Assembly (NCBI GenBank): GCA_963721905.1
Contig: CAVRMF010000030.1
Coordinates: 1-64,000 of the forward strand
Source: Roseiarcus sp963721905
GTDB lineage: Bacteria > Pseudomonadota > Alphaproteobacteria > Rhizobiales > Beijerinckiaceae
Length of the DNA: 64,000 nt
Direction of reading: 5' to 3'
The notes under the pieces were generated by a model, which did not search any database, was not told the origin of the DNA, and was given only the letters and a program-made list of their open reading frames with translations. Position 1 is the stretch's first letter; each line of letters starts with the position of its first letter. Position numbers and translations under genes: made by a program. Below, piece by piece: positions 16,620 through 25,439 of the stretch.

Positions 16620-17780
16620 CTAAGCGGCCTCGCCGGGCGCGCCGGCTTCATCCAAAGGCCGCCCTTTGGCCCAGACTCCGACGACGTCGAGAGCGTCGGT
16701 CAGATGGACAAGGTCGGCGTGACAACCGGGCGCGAGGCGGCCGATCCGGTCGTCGACGCCGAGCAGGCGCGCCGGCGTCAGCGTCGCCATCGTCAGCGCG
16801 TGGGCGAGCGGCAGGCCAAGAGTGAGGGCGACATAGCGCACCGCGTCGCGCATCGTGATCGCCGCGCCGGCAAGCGTCCCCTTTTCGTCGACAAGCTTCA
16901 TGCCGACGCGGGTCATACGCCGTCCCTGCAACTCGAAGACGTCGGGACCTCCGGCCGCCGGCGGCATCGCATCCGAGATCAGCGCGATCCCTTGCGGGCC
17001 CTTGGCGGCGATCGCCGCCCGATAGGCCGCCGGATGCGCATGCTCGCCGTCGGCGATGAGCCCGCAGATGACGCGCGGATCGGAAAGCGTCGCGCCGACG
17101 ACGCCGGGCGCCCGCGAGGAAAGCTGGCTCATCGCGTTATAGAGGTGCGTGACCGCGCGCGCCCCCGCGTCGAAAACCGCTTCGGCCTCTTCGGCGGTGG
17201 CGTCCGAGTGTCCGAGACTGACGACGATCCCCGATCGCGCGAGCCCGGCGATCATCTCCAGCGGAACGGAGGCGGGCGCAAGCGTCACGACCATGGCGCC
17301 GGCTCGCATCGCAATCAGCGCCTCCGCGTCCTTCTCGCGCATCGGACGGATCCATTCCGGCGGATGCACGCCCTTTCGGCGCGGATCGATAAAGGGCCCC
17401 TCGACATGAATCCCGAGCGCGCCGGGAACGCGCACATGCGCCACCCGGGCGGCGCTCAGAGCCTCGGCCAGAACCTCCGGCGCGTCGGTCACCACCGTCG
17501 GCAGGAAGCCGGTGACGCCCTCGCGGCGGTGGGCGGCGGCGATCCTGGCGATGCCTTCGACGGTCGGGTCGGCGTTGAACAACACGCCGCCGCCGCCATT
17601 GATCTGCCAGTCGACGAATCCCGGCGCGAGGATTCCGCCACCGAGATCGACTTCTTCGCCGTTGCGCGGTCGTTCCTTCAGTTCCACAAGTCCCCGGATC
17701 GCGTCGCCCTCGACGATGAGCGCATGACCGTCGAGAAAACTCTTTCCGTCGAAGAGGCGCGCGCCGGTAAAGACTTTCAT
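16620..17780 (-). CDS. nagA: N-acetylglucosamine-6-phosphate deacetylase
   Basis: The 386-residue cytoplasmic enzyme converts GlcNAc-6-phosphate to glucosamine-6-phosphate in amino-sugar use and wall recycling. It has the amidohydrolase barrel motifs HVEGPFID, SLGHSDATAEEA, AVTHLYNAMSQ (metal histidines) and the catalytic aspartate in LISDAMPPA. Length is normal. Its ATG overlaps the stop of the upstream kinase gene in an ATGA arrangement, so the two are translationally coupled. Kinase and deacetylase together would turn free GlcNAc into GlcN-6-P. Confidence 0.94.
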   Translation of the reverse strand: MKVFTGARLFDGKSFLDGHALIVEGDAIRGLVELKERPRNGEEVDLGGGILAPGFVDWQINGGGGVLFNADPTVEGIARIAAAHRREGVTGFLPTVVTDAPEVLAEALSAARVAHVRVPGALGIHVEGPFIDPRRKGVHPPEWIRPMREKDAEALIAMRAGAMVVTLAPASVPLEMIAGLARSGIVVSLGHSDATAEEAEAVFDAGARAVTHLYNAMSQLSSRAPGVVGATLSDPRVICGLIADGEHAHPAAYRAAIAAKGPQGIALISDAMPPAAGGPDVFELQGRRMTRVGMKLVDEKGTLAGAAITMRDAVRYVALTLGLPLAHALTMATLTPARLLGVDDRIGRLAPGCHADLVHLTDALDVVGVWAKGRPLDEAGAPGEAA

Positions 17781-18670
17781 TGCGCCGTTTCCCTCTCGCT
17801 TGCGACGACGCCGCCTGCGAGCAGGATCGCCCCGTCGGTCGCGTCGTATAGCGGACGGGTCAGCAATTCGGCGATCTCAGACTCGAGATAAGGGCGCAAA
17901 GCGTCGCCGACGCCTCCGACCAGCGCCACCCGCCGGGCGCCGAGCCCGACCGCGCGGCGCGCCAGCGCAGCGACCGCGGCCGCAGCCGAGCCGACGATCG
18001 CAAGCGCGATCGGATCGCCTTTCGCGGCGTGCTCGAAGACCCGGGGCGCGAAGGCGCCGTAGTCGCCGGGCCTGGCGGTGCGCGCCCAGCGGACCATCGC
18101 CACGATGTCGCCGTCGAACGCGCCGAGGACGTCGTCGGTGAGCGCGCTTGCGGCCACGAGCCGGTCGTAGGCGCGAGTCGCCGCCCGCAGCGCGGCGAGG
18201 CCGATCAGCGCGCCCGAGCCGTCGTCGCCAAGGGCAAACCCTCGGCCGCCGATGATGGTTTCCTTGCCGGCGACCCGTGCGATCGCCGCCGAACCGGTGC
18301 CGGCGATCACCAGCCCGCCGTCTGCTCCGGCATGCGCGCCGATGCAGGCGGTGGTGGCGTCGTTCGCCGCCCGGACAAGCGCGTAGCCCGGAAAGGCCGC
18401 GCAGACTTTCTCGGCGTCGCCGGCGTCGTTGAGCCCGGCGAGACCGAAGCCGACGGCGATGCGCGCATGTTGGTTCGTGTCGATGCCCGCCCTGTCGCAG
18501 ACCTCGACGACGAGGCCTCGCATGACCTCGACGGCCGCGGCGAAATCGACGTGGATGTTGGCGGCGGCGCCGATCGCTTCCGCGAGCGCCGTGCCGTCGG
18601 GATCACGCAGCCGCGCGCGACAGCGCGTCGCGCCCCCATCGACGCCGATGAAGGCGATCGGGCTAGCCAT
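17777..18670 (-). CDS. BadF/BadG-type N-acetylglucosamine kinase
   Basis: The 297-residue protein is a member of the ASKHA ATPase fold. It shows the phosphate-1 loop (FIGVDGGATRCRARLRD), an adenosine-region loop VIAGTGSAAIA, and GLAGLNDAGD in between. Coupling to nagA by an overlapping stop/start makes GlcNAc (or a related amino sugar) the likely substrate, giving GlcNAc-6-P for the next enzyme. The family also includes glucosamine kinases, so the sugar is inferred from context. About 130 bp separates it from pyroglutamyl peptidase on the same strand. Confidence 0.88.
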   Translation of the reverse strand: MASPIAFIGVDGGATRCRARLRDPDGTALAEAIGAAANIHVDFAAAVEVMRGLVVEVCDRAGIDTNQHARIAVGFGLAGLNDAGDAEKVCAAFPGYALVRAANDATTACIGAHAGADGGLVIAGTGSAAIARVAGKETIIGGRGFALGDDGSGALIGLAALRAATRAYDRLVAASALTDDVLGAFDGDIVAMVRWARTARPGDYGAFAPRVFEHAAKGDPIALAIVGSAAAAVAALARRAVGLGARRVALVGGVGDALRPYLESEIAELLTRPLYDATDGAILLAGGVVASERETAQ

Positions 18671-18803
18671 GTCGCGCTCGGCGCCGCTCGTGCTCGCAGA
18701 CGTTAAGCAAAACCAACTCCGGGTAAGCCCGTGCCACGTGTGCGTCTTATCATGTCGCGAGAGGTATCAGAAAATGGCCCCTAGCCCTTTGAAAACGAGA
18801 TTA

Positions 18804-19460
18804 TCAGAGCGGCAAGGCCGGCATGGACGGCGCAAGCCGCGTGTCTATGCCAGCGCCCTCGCAGAGGACGCTTGCGGCGGCCTTCAAGGCGCGCGCCGCG
18901 TCGGGCGTCGAGAGCCTGCGCCGGCTTGCGCGCGGCGGATTCTGGTCCGGTTTCGCGGGCAGGTGAAGGAACACCGCGGGCGTCCCGGGCGAGACGCGGC
19001 GGACAAAGGCCAATGCGCCGTAATAGAGGTGGTTGCAGACGTAGTCGCCAGCATTCGTCGACGAGCGCGCCGGAACATCCGCGTTACGGACCGCGCGCGC
19101 GATCTCCCCGACTGGCGCCGTCGCCTCGAGCCGTTCGGGACCATGATCGAGCTCGGCGACGGCCCTTACGCCGCCGCGATTGTCCGGCGTCGTCGCGTTC
19201 CCCACGTTGCGCGCATAGCGCTCGACGCAGACGAGGCCTCGCCGCGCGGCCTGTCCGGTCATCAGCGCCGCATGCGGTTTGAGCCGCTCGAAGGCCTCCA
19301 CGAACGCGTCGACCGAGGCGTCGTAGACACAGGGCAGCATGAGCGCGAGGGCGACATGATCGCCGCATCGCCATCCGTCCAAGCGCCTTGCGGCTTCCCA
19401 GGAGGCGTTGACGGTTTCGCCGCCGAACGGCTCGAAACCGGTAACCAGGATCGTTCCCAA
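18804..19460 (-). CDS. pcp: Pyroglutamyl-peptidase I (C15 cysteine peptidase)
   Basis: The 218-residue enzyme removes N-terminal pyroglutamate from peptides. It begins ILVTGFEPFGGETVNASW, the family signature. It contains the catalytic glutamate (VCVERYARN), cysteine (AGDYVCNHLYY) and histidine (FLHLPA). It uses a TTG start 10 nt after the stop of the upstream acyl-CoA dehydrogenase gene. Spacing suggests co-transcription with the two dehydrogenases, although no functional link is evident. Confidence 0.9.
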   Translation of the reverse strand: MGTILVTGFEPFGGETVNASWEAARRLDGWRCGDHVALALMLPCVYDASVDAFVEAFERLKPHAALMTGQAARRGLVCVERYARNVGNATTPDNRGGVRAVAELDHGPERLEATAPVGEIARAVRNADVPARSSTNAGDYVCNHLYYGALAFVRRVSPGTPAVFLHLPAKPDQNPPRASRRRLSTPDAARALKAAASVLCEGAGIDTRLAPSMPALPL

Positions 19461-19469
19461 ATCGGAGCC

Positions 19470-20615
19470 TCAGGCGAACAGGCTGCCCAGGCCGGCGAGC
19501 TTGCGCACATGCAAGTCCGCGTCGCCGTAAGCGGCGTCGATCATCGTCAGGCGCTTGAACAAGTGGCCGACCTTGTATTCGTAGGTCATCCCAATGCCGC
19601 CATGGATCTGCACCGCCTGCTGGCCGATGAACCTGGCCGAGCGTCCGATCTGGACCTTGGCCGCAGAGATGGACTTGGCGCGCTCCCTGGCGTCCTCCTC
19701 GCCCGCCATCATGGTCGCCAGATACATCATGCTGCGCGCCTGCTCGAGTGCGACCGCCATATCCGCGGCGCGGTGCTGCAGCGCCTGGAACGAGCCGATT
19801 GTGACGCCGAACTGCTTGCGCGTTTTCATGTACTCCACCGTCATCGTCAGCGCCTCGCTCATCGCGCCCACCGCCTCGGCGGAAAGCGCCGCGATCGTCT
19901 CGTCGACCGCCCGCTCGATGACCGGAAGAGCGCCTTCAGGGTCGCCGAGAACGTCCGTGGGTTCGACACGAACGTCGGCGAAAGCAATCTCCGCCGCGCG
20001 TTGGCCGTCCTGCGTCGGATAACCGCGCCGCGTGACGCCGGGCGCAGTCGCGTCGACCAGGAAGAGGCCGATTCCTTGGCGATCGCGGCGCTCGCCGCTG
20101 AGCCGCGCCGAAACGACAATCTTGTCGGCGGAGTCGCCCTGGCCGACGAGCCCCTTCTCGCCGTTCAGCAGGAAAGCCGCTCCATCCTTGCGGGCGGACA
20201 ACGCAACATCGTTGAGATCGTAGCCCGACTGCCTCTCCATATGGGCGAAGCTGAACCTCAGTTCGCCCGCCGCGATCTTGCCGATGAGCTCGGCCCGCTT
20301 TTCGGCGCTGGCTCCGTGCTTGATGAGCGCGCCGCAGAGCACGATGGTCTGGAGATAGGGTTCGAGCGCCAGCGCCTTGCCGAATTCCTCCGTCACGATC
20401 ATGGTTTCGACGGCGCTGCCGCCAAAGCCGCCATCTTCTTCCGAGAAGGGGGCGCCGAGCAGACCCATGTCGGCGTATTCGCCCCACAGCGCCTCGCTCC
20501 AGCCGCGCGCGCTCTCCTGATATCCCTTACGGGCCTCGAAGGCGTAGCGATCCTTCATCAGCCGCGCGACGTTGTCGCGCAGCATCTGCTGCTCCCCGCT
20601 AAGTTCGAAATCCAT
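19470..20615 (-). CDS. Acyl-CoA dehydrogenase (second of a pair)
   Basis: The 381-residue flavoenzyme oxidises an acyl-CoA thioester at the alpha-beta bond. It has the N-terminal helical domain (MDFELSGEQQMLRD), a middle beta domain (LNGEKGLVGQGDSADKIVV) and the C-terminal four-helix domain with RARSMMYLATMMAGEE-like and QIHGGIGMTYEYKVGHLFKR segments. ATG 20615 lies two bases after the stop of the upstream dehydrogenase, so they are co-transcribed and may form a heteromeric enzyme, as in some sterol and branched-chain pathways. The true substrate cannot be told from the sequence. Confidence 0.9.
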   Translation of the reverse strand: MDFELSGEQQMLRDNVARLMKDRYAFEARKGYQESARGWSEALWGEYADMGLLGAPFSEEDGGFGGSAVETMIVTEEFGKALALEPYLQTIVLCGALIKHGASAEKRAELIGKIAAGELRFSFAHMERQSGYDLNDVALSARKDGAAFLLNGEKGLVGQGDSADKIVVSARLSGERRDRQGIGLFLVDATAPGVTRRGYPTQDGQRAAEIAFADVRVEPTDVLGDPEGALPVIERAVDETIAALSAEAVGAMSEALTMTVEYMKTRKQFGVTIGSFQALQHRAADMAVALEQARSMMYLATMMAGEEDARERAKSISAAKVQIGRSARFIGQQAVQIHGGIGMTYEYKVGHLFKRLTMIDAAYGDADLHVRKLAGLGSLFA

Positions 20616-20617
20616 TG

Positions 20618-21808
20618 TCAGAGTCCTAAGACGGCCTTGGCGATGATTCCGCGCTGAATCTCGTTCGACCCGCCATAGATCGAGACCTTGCGGTTGTTGA
20701 AATAGGAGGGCGCCAGCGGGCCTGCCCAATCGAAGCCGACCGGCGGCTCGTTCGTGCGAACGTCCGCCGCCTCGTAAGGCAGCGCATAGGGGCCGACCAC
20801 CTCCATCAACAGCTCGGTCGTCGCCTGTTGGATTTCAGAGCCCTTGATCTTGAGCACCGAGGAGGCGGGATCAGGCTTGCCGTCGTTCCGGCGGTTGGAG
20901 ATCACGCGCATCTGCGTCATTTCAAGCGCCTTCAGTTCGACTTCGACCGCGGCGATCTTGGCTTTGAAGAACGGGTCGTCCATCTTGGGCCCGGAGCCAT
21001 AGATGGGTATCGAAGCGAGCTCGCGCAGCCGGTCAAGGCGGGCCTTTGAGATTCCAACGCGAGCGATGCCGTTCCGCTCGTTGGCGAGCAAGAACTTGGC
21101 GTAGTCCCAGCCCTTGTTCTCCTGGCCGACCAGGGCGTCTGGCGGCGCGCGGACGTCGTCGAGAAAGACTTCGTTGACCTCATGCCCGCCGTCAATTGTC
21201 TGGATCGGCCGCACCGTGATGCCGGGCGTCTTCATGTCGACGAGGAAGAATGAGATGCCCTCCTGCTTCTTCACCTGGGGATTGGTGCGCGCAAGGACGA
21301 AAATCCAGTCGGCGTATTGCGCCATCGTCGTCCAGGTTTTCTGGCCCGAAATCACCCAGGAATCGCCGTCCCGTCGCGCGCTCGTGCGAAGGCTCGCAAG
21401 GTCGGATCCGGCGCCGGGCTCGGAGAAGCCCTGGCACCACCAGTCGCGCAAATCGACGATGCGCGGCAAGAACCGCTCCTTCTGCGCCTCCGAACCGAAG
21501 GTGTAGATGACCGGGCCGACCATGCTGACGCCGAAGGCGATCGCTTCCGGCGCATGGCCGCGCTGGGTCTCGTCGAGAAAGATCGACTGTTTGATCGGGC
21601 TCCAGCCCGTGCCGCCCCATTGCTTCGGCCAAAACGGGACCGCCCAGCCCTTGTCAGCGAGAATGCGCGTCCACCGCACATAATCGTCCTTCGAGAGCTT
21701 TCGCCCGGCGACCCCCTTCTCGCGAATCGACGCCGGCAGGTTATCGCGCAGGAACGCGCGCACCTCGGTGCGAAACGCAAGTTCGTCTTCCGTCAGTCGA
21801 AGGTCCAT
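20618..21808 (-). CDS. Acyl-CoA dehydrogenase (first of a pair)
   Basis: The 396-residue product starts MDLRLTEDELAFRTEVRAF. It carries the FAD/substrate signature QGFSEPGAGSDLASL and the C-terminal SIYGGSNEIQRGIIAK motif. It is the upstream partner of a second acyl-CoA dehydrogenase gene with a two-base gap. Paired genes of this kind often encode alpha and beta subunits of acyl-CoA dehydrogenase heterotetramers; whether that is so here is inference. The divergent spacer to 22094 contains a perfect 16-bp palindrome of CRP type. Confidence 0.9.
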   Translation of the reverse strand: MDLRLTEDELAFRTEVRAFLRDNLPASIREKGVAGRKLSKDDYVRWTRILADKGWAVPFWPKQWGGTGWSPIKQSIFLDETQRGHAPEAIAFGVSMVGPVIYTFGSEAQKERFLPRIVDLRDWWCQGFSEPGAGSDLASLRTSARRDGDSWVISGQKTWTTMAQYADWIFVLARTNPQVKKQEGISFFLVDMKTPGITVRPIQTIDGGHEVNEVFLDDVRAPPDALVGQENKGWDYAKFLLANERNGIARVGISKARLDRLRELASIPIYGSGPKMDDPFFKAKIAAVEVELKALEMTQMRVISNRRNDGKPDPASSVLKIKGSEIQQATTELLMEVVGPYALPYEAADVRTNEPPVGFDWAGPLAPSYFNNRKVSIYGGSNEIQRGIIAKAVLGL

Positions 21809-22029
21809 GGGTCGCCTCCCGGGTATCGCAATGTTGTGCGAAGGCTGCGGCCTTCGCATTTCATGGCGCAATGTCGGGCTTCGGCGCGGCGGCGTCAACT
21901 TGGCGAGCGGCCCCGAGCCTTGGATCAGCGTGAGGGCTGGGGGGCGTCCAGCCCGCAGCGACCGAGGCTGACCCTGCCCAGCTCGGCCCATCACTTATTC
22001 TGTTCTCCAGAACAAGATTTGTGTCGAAG

Positions 22030-22045
22030 TGTGACGGCCGTCACA
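22030..22045. promoter_or_regulatory. CRP-type operator palindrome
   Basis: TGTGACGGCCGTCACA is a perfect 16-bp palindrome matching the TGTGA-N6-TCACA pattern of CRP/FNR-superfamily sites. It lies 48 bp upstream of the ATG at 22094 and about 220 bp upstream of the divergent acyl-CoA dehydrogenase pair. It could serve either promoter. The regulator is not in the window, although a cyclase gene is (35434-37206). Confidence 0.6.
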
Positions 22046-22093
22046 GCGCGTTGGTCCCCGGGGTGCTTTCGTAGTCCCGGAAGGGTGTCCCTA

Positions 22094-22546
22094 ATGCGGA
22101 TGTTCGTCTTCGTCCTCTGTCTTGCCTTTATAGCTCTGGCAGCGCAGGCGGCAATTCCTGAAGCTTCGCCCGAGGCGGCTGTGAGGGCCGCCTATGCGGC
22201 CGACGCCCTTGCGCTTCGAGACAACGGCGTCCCTGTGATGAGCGATGCGGTCGTAGGGGAGAAGCTCTTTTCGCGCTCGCTCCTGCGGATGATGAACGTC
22301 GCCCAGAAATTGCCAGCCGATCCTTTCAGCGACTCATCGCCGCACCTTGTCGATCTCAAGATCGCCCCGGCCTCCGAGAACGGGGCTTCGGCCACCGTAG
22401 TCGTCGACTTCGCGCGGGGCGACGGCGCGCGCGAGCGCCTGACTTACGCGCTCGTCATGGAGCGTCGCGAGTGGCGCATCGATGATATCGATTACGCTCT
22501 GCTCGATGGAGAAAGCCGCACGCTGCGCGGCATGATTGCGCGCTGA
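22094..22546 (+). CDS. Secreted hypothetical protein (DUF3828-like)
   Basis: The 150-residue product has a signal peptide (MRMFVFVLCLAFIALAAQAA) and then an alpha/beta domain. The end of that domain, YALVMERREWRIDDIDY followed by a short tail, resembles the NTF2-like DUF3828 group. It is probably periplasmic. An in-frame ATG two codons later is an alternative start. It stands alone: the next gene begins 239 bp downstream. The family call rests on pattern similarity only. Confidence 0.65.
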   Translation: MRMFVFVLCLAFIALAAQAAIPEASPEAAVRAAYAADALALRDNGVPVMSDAVVGEKLFSRSLLRMMNVAQKLPADPFSDSSPHLVDLKIAPASENGASATVVVDFARGDGARERLTYALVMERREWRIDDIDYALLDGESRTLRGMIAR

Positions 22547-22784
22547 TCGACGCTGACCGGCGCCGCTGGACAAGGGAGGGGAGTTCCAAATCAAGGATGC
22601 GTCATAGGGCGAGTTAGCTTCGTCTTGGACGGGCTACAGGCGCACCGCGTGCAGCGGCGGCTCTTTTCGGGCCGTCCTTGGTTTTGAATTCCCCTTCCTG
22701 TCCAGGGAACGACGCGCGCTCCGTCTTGGAGATTCTGGTTGGATTTGGTAGCCTTCGACCAGCTGGGCGTCGAGGGCCGCTACG

Positions 22785-23621
22785 ATGCGCCGCAAGCTTT
22801 GCCTGCTTTCTTGCGTTCTCCTTCTTGCGATCGCCGCTCCGGGCGCCCACCGGGCAGATGCGCAAGAACCGGCGGTCGCAGTCGACGCGGCCGTCGTACT
22901 GGCGGCGGACGTCTCGCGCAGCATCGACGACGGCGAATTCGCCCTGCAGCGCCGCGGCTATGCCGAAGCGATACAAGACCAGAAGCTCATGGACGCAATT
23001 TCCACTGGCACGCACGGAGCGATAGCGCTCGCCTATGTCGAATGGGCCGGTGAGAGCGAGCAGAAGCAGGTGGTCGACTGGGCATTGATCCGGAACGCGG
23101 CCGACGCCCGCGCCTTCGCGGCCGCTTTGACCGCGGCGCCTCGCGCGTTCGTTGGGCGCACGGCGATCGGTTCGGCGATCGACTTTTCATTCGCGCTCTT
23201 CGGCGAGACGGGATTTACGACCGATCGCAGGATCATCGACGTCTCAGGCGACGGAACGAGCAATCAAGGGCGCGCGGTCACCGCGGCGCGGGACGCGGCT
23301 GTCACGGGCGGCGCGGTGATCAACGGACTGACGATCTTCAATCGTCGCGCCGCGGCTGGCGGAGGCTATCTCGCCCTGCACACCAATCCGCCTGGCGGGC
23401 TCGCGCAATATTACCGCGACAACGTGATCGGAGGGAAAGGCGCGTTTGTCGTGCCGATCGACGACTTCAACAGCTTCGCTGACGCCTTGCTGCGCAAGCT
23501 CGTCAACGAGATCGCAGACGGCCGTCCGACCTGCTGCGACGGCGAGCGCGTTCGCGCGGCCAGCGGATCGAGCGACTTATTGCAGCCGCGGCCGCTTCAG
23601 GAAGGCCGATCGATCCCCTGA
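22785..23621 (+). CDS. DUF1194 protein (secreted von Willebrand A-like domain)
   Basis: The 278-residue protein has a signal peptide (LCLLSCVLLLAIAAPGAHRA) and a vWA-type domain with the metal-site motif DVSRSID near residue 42. Later blocks TAIGSAIDFSF and IIDVSGDGTSNQG are characteristic of DUF1194. It is probably a periplasmic protein-binding module; its ligand is unknown. Its 3' end overlaps by 45 bp the 3' end of the convergent PDZ protein gene, so the two transcripts are antisense to each other there. Confidence 0.88.
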   Translation: MRRKLCLLSCVLLLAIAAPGAHRADAQEPAVAVDAAVVLAADVSRSIDDGEFALQRRGYAEAIQDQKLMDAISTGTHGAIALAYVEWAGESEQKQVVDWALIRNAADARAFAAALTAAPRAFVGRTAIGSAIDFSFALFGETGFTTDRRIIDVSGDGTSNQGRAVTAARDAAVTGGAVINGLTIFNRRAAAGGGYLALHTNPPGGLAQYYRDNVIGGKGAFVVPIDDFNSFADALLRKLVNEIADGRPTCCDGERVRAASGSSDLLQPRPLQEGRSIP

Positions 23622-24554
23622 CTGGATCCGGAGGCCGAGCGCGCGTCCATCGCGGATGATTTCAATCGGGATCTCGACGCCCGCCTCGCCGCAACGCCAG
23701 ACTTTTCGGTAAAAGTCGCCGAGGTCGGCGATCTCCGCGCCTCGAACGCTCGCGAGAATGTCGCCGCGACGAAGTCCAGCCGAAGCGGCAGGGCCGCGTT
23801 CGGCGAGGGCCGCCACGACAACCTCGCCGCCGCTCTCGGCGGAATAAATGCCGAGCCAGGGGTGCGCCGGCTTATTGACGCGGCCATAGGTCAGGAGATC
23901 GTCGAGGATCGGCGGCAGGAGGTCGATGGGCACAATCATGTTGATGTCTCGCGGTCCGCCTTGCGCGGTCAATTGTTCGACATGGAGCGAGCCGACGCCA
24001 AGAAGCCTGCCGGATGCGTCGATGGCGCCCGCACCTCCCCAGAAAGGATGCGCCGGCGCAGTGAAAATCGCCTCCTCGAGGAAATATTCCCAATAGCCGG
24101 CAAATTCTTGTTTCGCGGCAATGGACGCGTTTACGGCCTTCGTGCCCCCGCCGGCCGCGATGACAACAGAATCGCCGATCCTGGCGTCGGCGGACCGTCC
24201 GAATTCCAAGGCTGGACAATCGAGTCGATCGAGAGCCTGCACCAAGCCGAACCCGGTCTCCTGATCGATGGCGAGCGCGTGACCCGGGATCACTCGCCCG
24301 TCGTGGCGGGCGATCCAGACGGTTTCCGCCTCGGTGATGAGATAACCGATCGTCAGCACGAGGCCGGTCTCACGGATCACCGCTCCGCTTCCGGTCCGTT
24401 GCTCGCCCAAGATCTGCGCGGTGTAGGCGTCTTCGGGAATTGAGGACTGGACGGTAACGATCGATCTGAGAGCGCGATCGCGATCGAATCCCACGCCCTC
24501 CGCCAGACTGTGCGGAGCCGTGCGCGGAGCGTCTCGACGCGGCCTATCGATCAT
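23577..24554 (-). CDS. Trypsin-like/PDZ protein lacking the catalytic triad (pseudoprotease)
   Basis: The 325-residue protein has the order of an HtrA-type protease: a trypsin-fold domain (about 30-220) and a C-terminal PDZ domain (HPWLGIYSAESGGEVVV...GLRRGDILASVRG). All three catalytic positions look replaced. The histidine site reads VLTIGYLITEA instead of a T-x-G-H pattern. The aspartate site reads ETGFGLVQAL rather than D-x-A-L. The serine site reads HPFWGGAGA rather than G-N-S-G-G-P. No signal peptide is evident. ATG 24554 has an AAGGGAAAGG sequence upstream. It may act as a scaffold or peptide-binding protein. Confidence 0.82.
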   Translation of the reverse strand: MIDRPRRDAPRTAPHSLAEGVGFDRDRALRSIVTVQSSIPEDAYTAQILGEQRTGSGAVIRETGLVLTIGYLITEAETVWIARHDGRVIPGHALAIDQETGFGLVQALDRLDCPALEFGRSADARIGDSVVIAAGGGTKAVNASIAAKQEFAGYWEYFLEEAIFTAPAHPFWGGAGAIDASGRLLGVGSLHVEQLTAQGGPRDINMIVPIDLLPPILDDLLTYGRVNKPAHPWLGIYSAESGGEVVVAALAERGPAASAGLRRGDILASVRGAEIADLGDFYRKVWRCGEAGVEIPIEIIRDGRALGLRIQSGDRSAFLKRPRLQ

Positions 24555-24582
24555 CGCCTTTCCCTTCACAGCAGCGATAATG

Positions 24583-25365
24583 TTACTGCGCCGACGCGCC
24601 AGCCGCAATTCGCCGGCCGAGCAGCTGCGCGTTGAGGCGGCCGAGAAATCTTCCGAGGTCGTCGGTGACGAAATCAGCCACCGCCGCGGCGCCTTCGGCG
24701 GTCGCCTTGTCGTGCGATTCCCGGTGATCCGCCTGTCCGGGCTTTGTTGTCACCAAAGTCGTCGTCATGCCGCGGGCTTTGGGAACAGCGAGGTTTTTGA
24801 CGACATCCTCGAACATCGCGGCGCCTTGCGGATCGATGTCGTATCGCTCGAAGAACGCATTATAGGCGGCCTCGGCGGGCTTCGCCGTCAAACGCGCCGC
24901 GATGATGTCAAACGCATCCTCGAAGAGGCCGTCGAGACCGAGCTGCCGGAGGGTGAGGATCGCGTGGGCGCGGGATCCGTTGGTGAAGATCAGCTTGCGG
25001 CCCGGCAGTTGCGCGACTTCGCGGGCGAGAACTGGATTCGGCTTTAGCGCCGAACGGTCGATGTCATGGACAAACTCGAGAAACCGCGCCGCCTCTTCGA
25101 TGTTCTCCTCCACAAGCCCGCGAAGCGTCGTGCCGTGCTTCAGATAATAGTGCTGATGCAAGGCGCGCGCGGACTGTCCGTCCAGCCCGAAGAGATCGAT
25201 CAGGAACAGCGTGATCCGCTCGTCGATCATGCGCCAAATTCCGCTGTCGGGCGGGTAAAGCGTATTGTCGAGATCGAACACCCATGTGGTGACGTGACCA
25301 AACCGCACGCGCAACTCCTCGTCCGGCGGCAACCGGAAAGCTGCGGGGGTGATCAGCGGCGCCAT
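24583..25365 (-). CDS. HAD-superfamily hydrolase, pyrimidine 5'-nucleotidase type
   Basis: The 260-residue protein has the HAD motifs WVFDLDNTLYPP (nucleophile and acid aspartates), FTNGS (motif II) and FEDVVKNL (motif IV). It is close to the pyrimidine 5'-nucleotidase/phosphoglycolate phosphatase-like group with a helical cap. It probably dephosphorylates a nucleotide or small metabolite in the cytoplasm. ATG 25365 is the first start giving the HAD domain at the N-terminus. The same frame stays open far upstream through mutY, but that part has no homology. Confidence 0.88.
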   Translation of the reverse strand: MAPLITPAAFRLPPDEELRVRFGHVTTWVFDLDNTLYPPDSGIWRMIDERITLFLIDLFGLDGQSARALHQHYYLKHGTTLRGLVEENIEEAARFLEFVHDIDRSALKPNPVLAREVAQLPGRKLIFTNGSRAHAILTLRQLGLDGLFEDAFDIIAARLTAKPAEAAYNAFFERYDIDPQGAAMFEDVVKNLAVPKARGMTTTLVTTKPGQADHRESHDKATAEGAAAVADFVTDDLGRFLGRLNAQLLGRRIAAGASAQ

Positions 25366-25439
25366 GAACGATCCAGAGTTAACCAGAGCTGAGCGTCGGG
25401 CACGTTGCGTCCGACGCCGGCAGACTAACTGCAGCGCGT

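Noticed and set aside
18429..20657. Long plus-strand open frame opposite the pyroglutamyl peptidase and acyl-CoA dehydrogenase genes
   Set aside because: The minus-strand proteins have full catalytic motifs, while the plus-strand product has none and a shadow-like composition.
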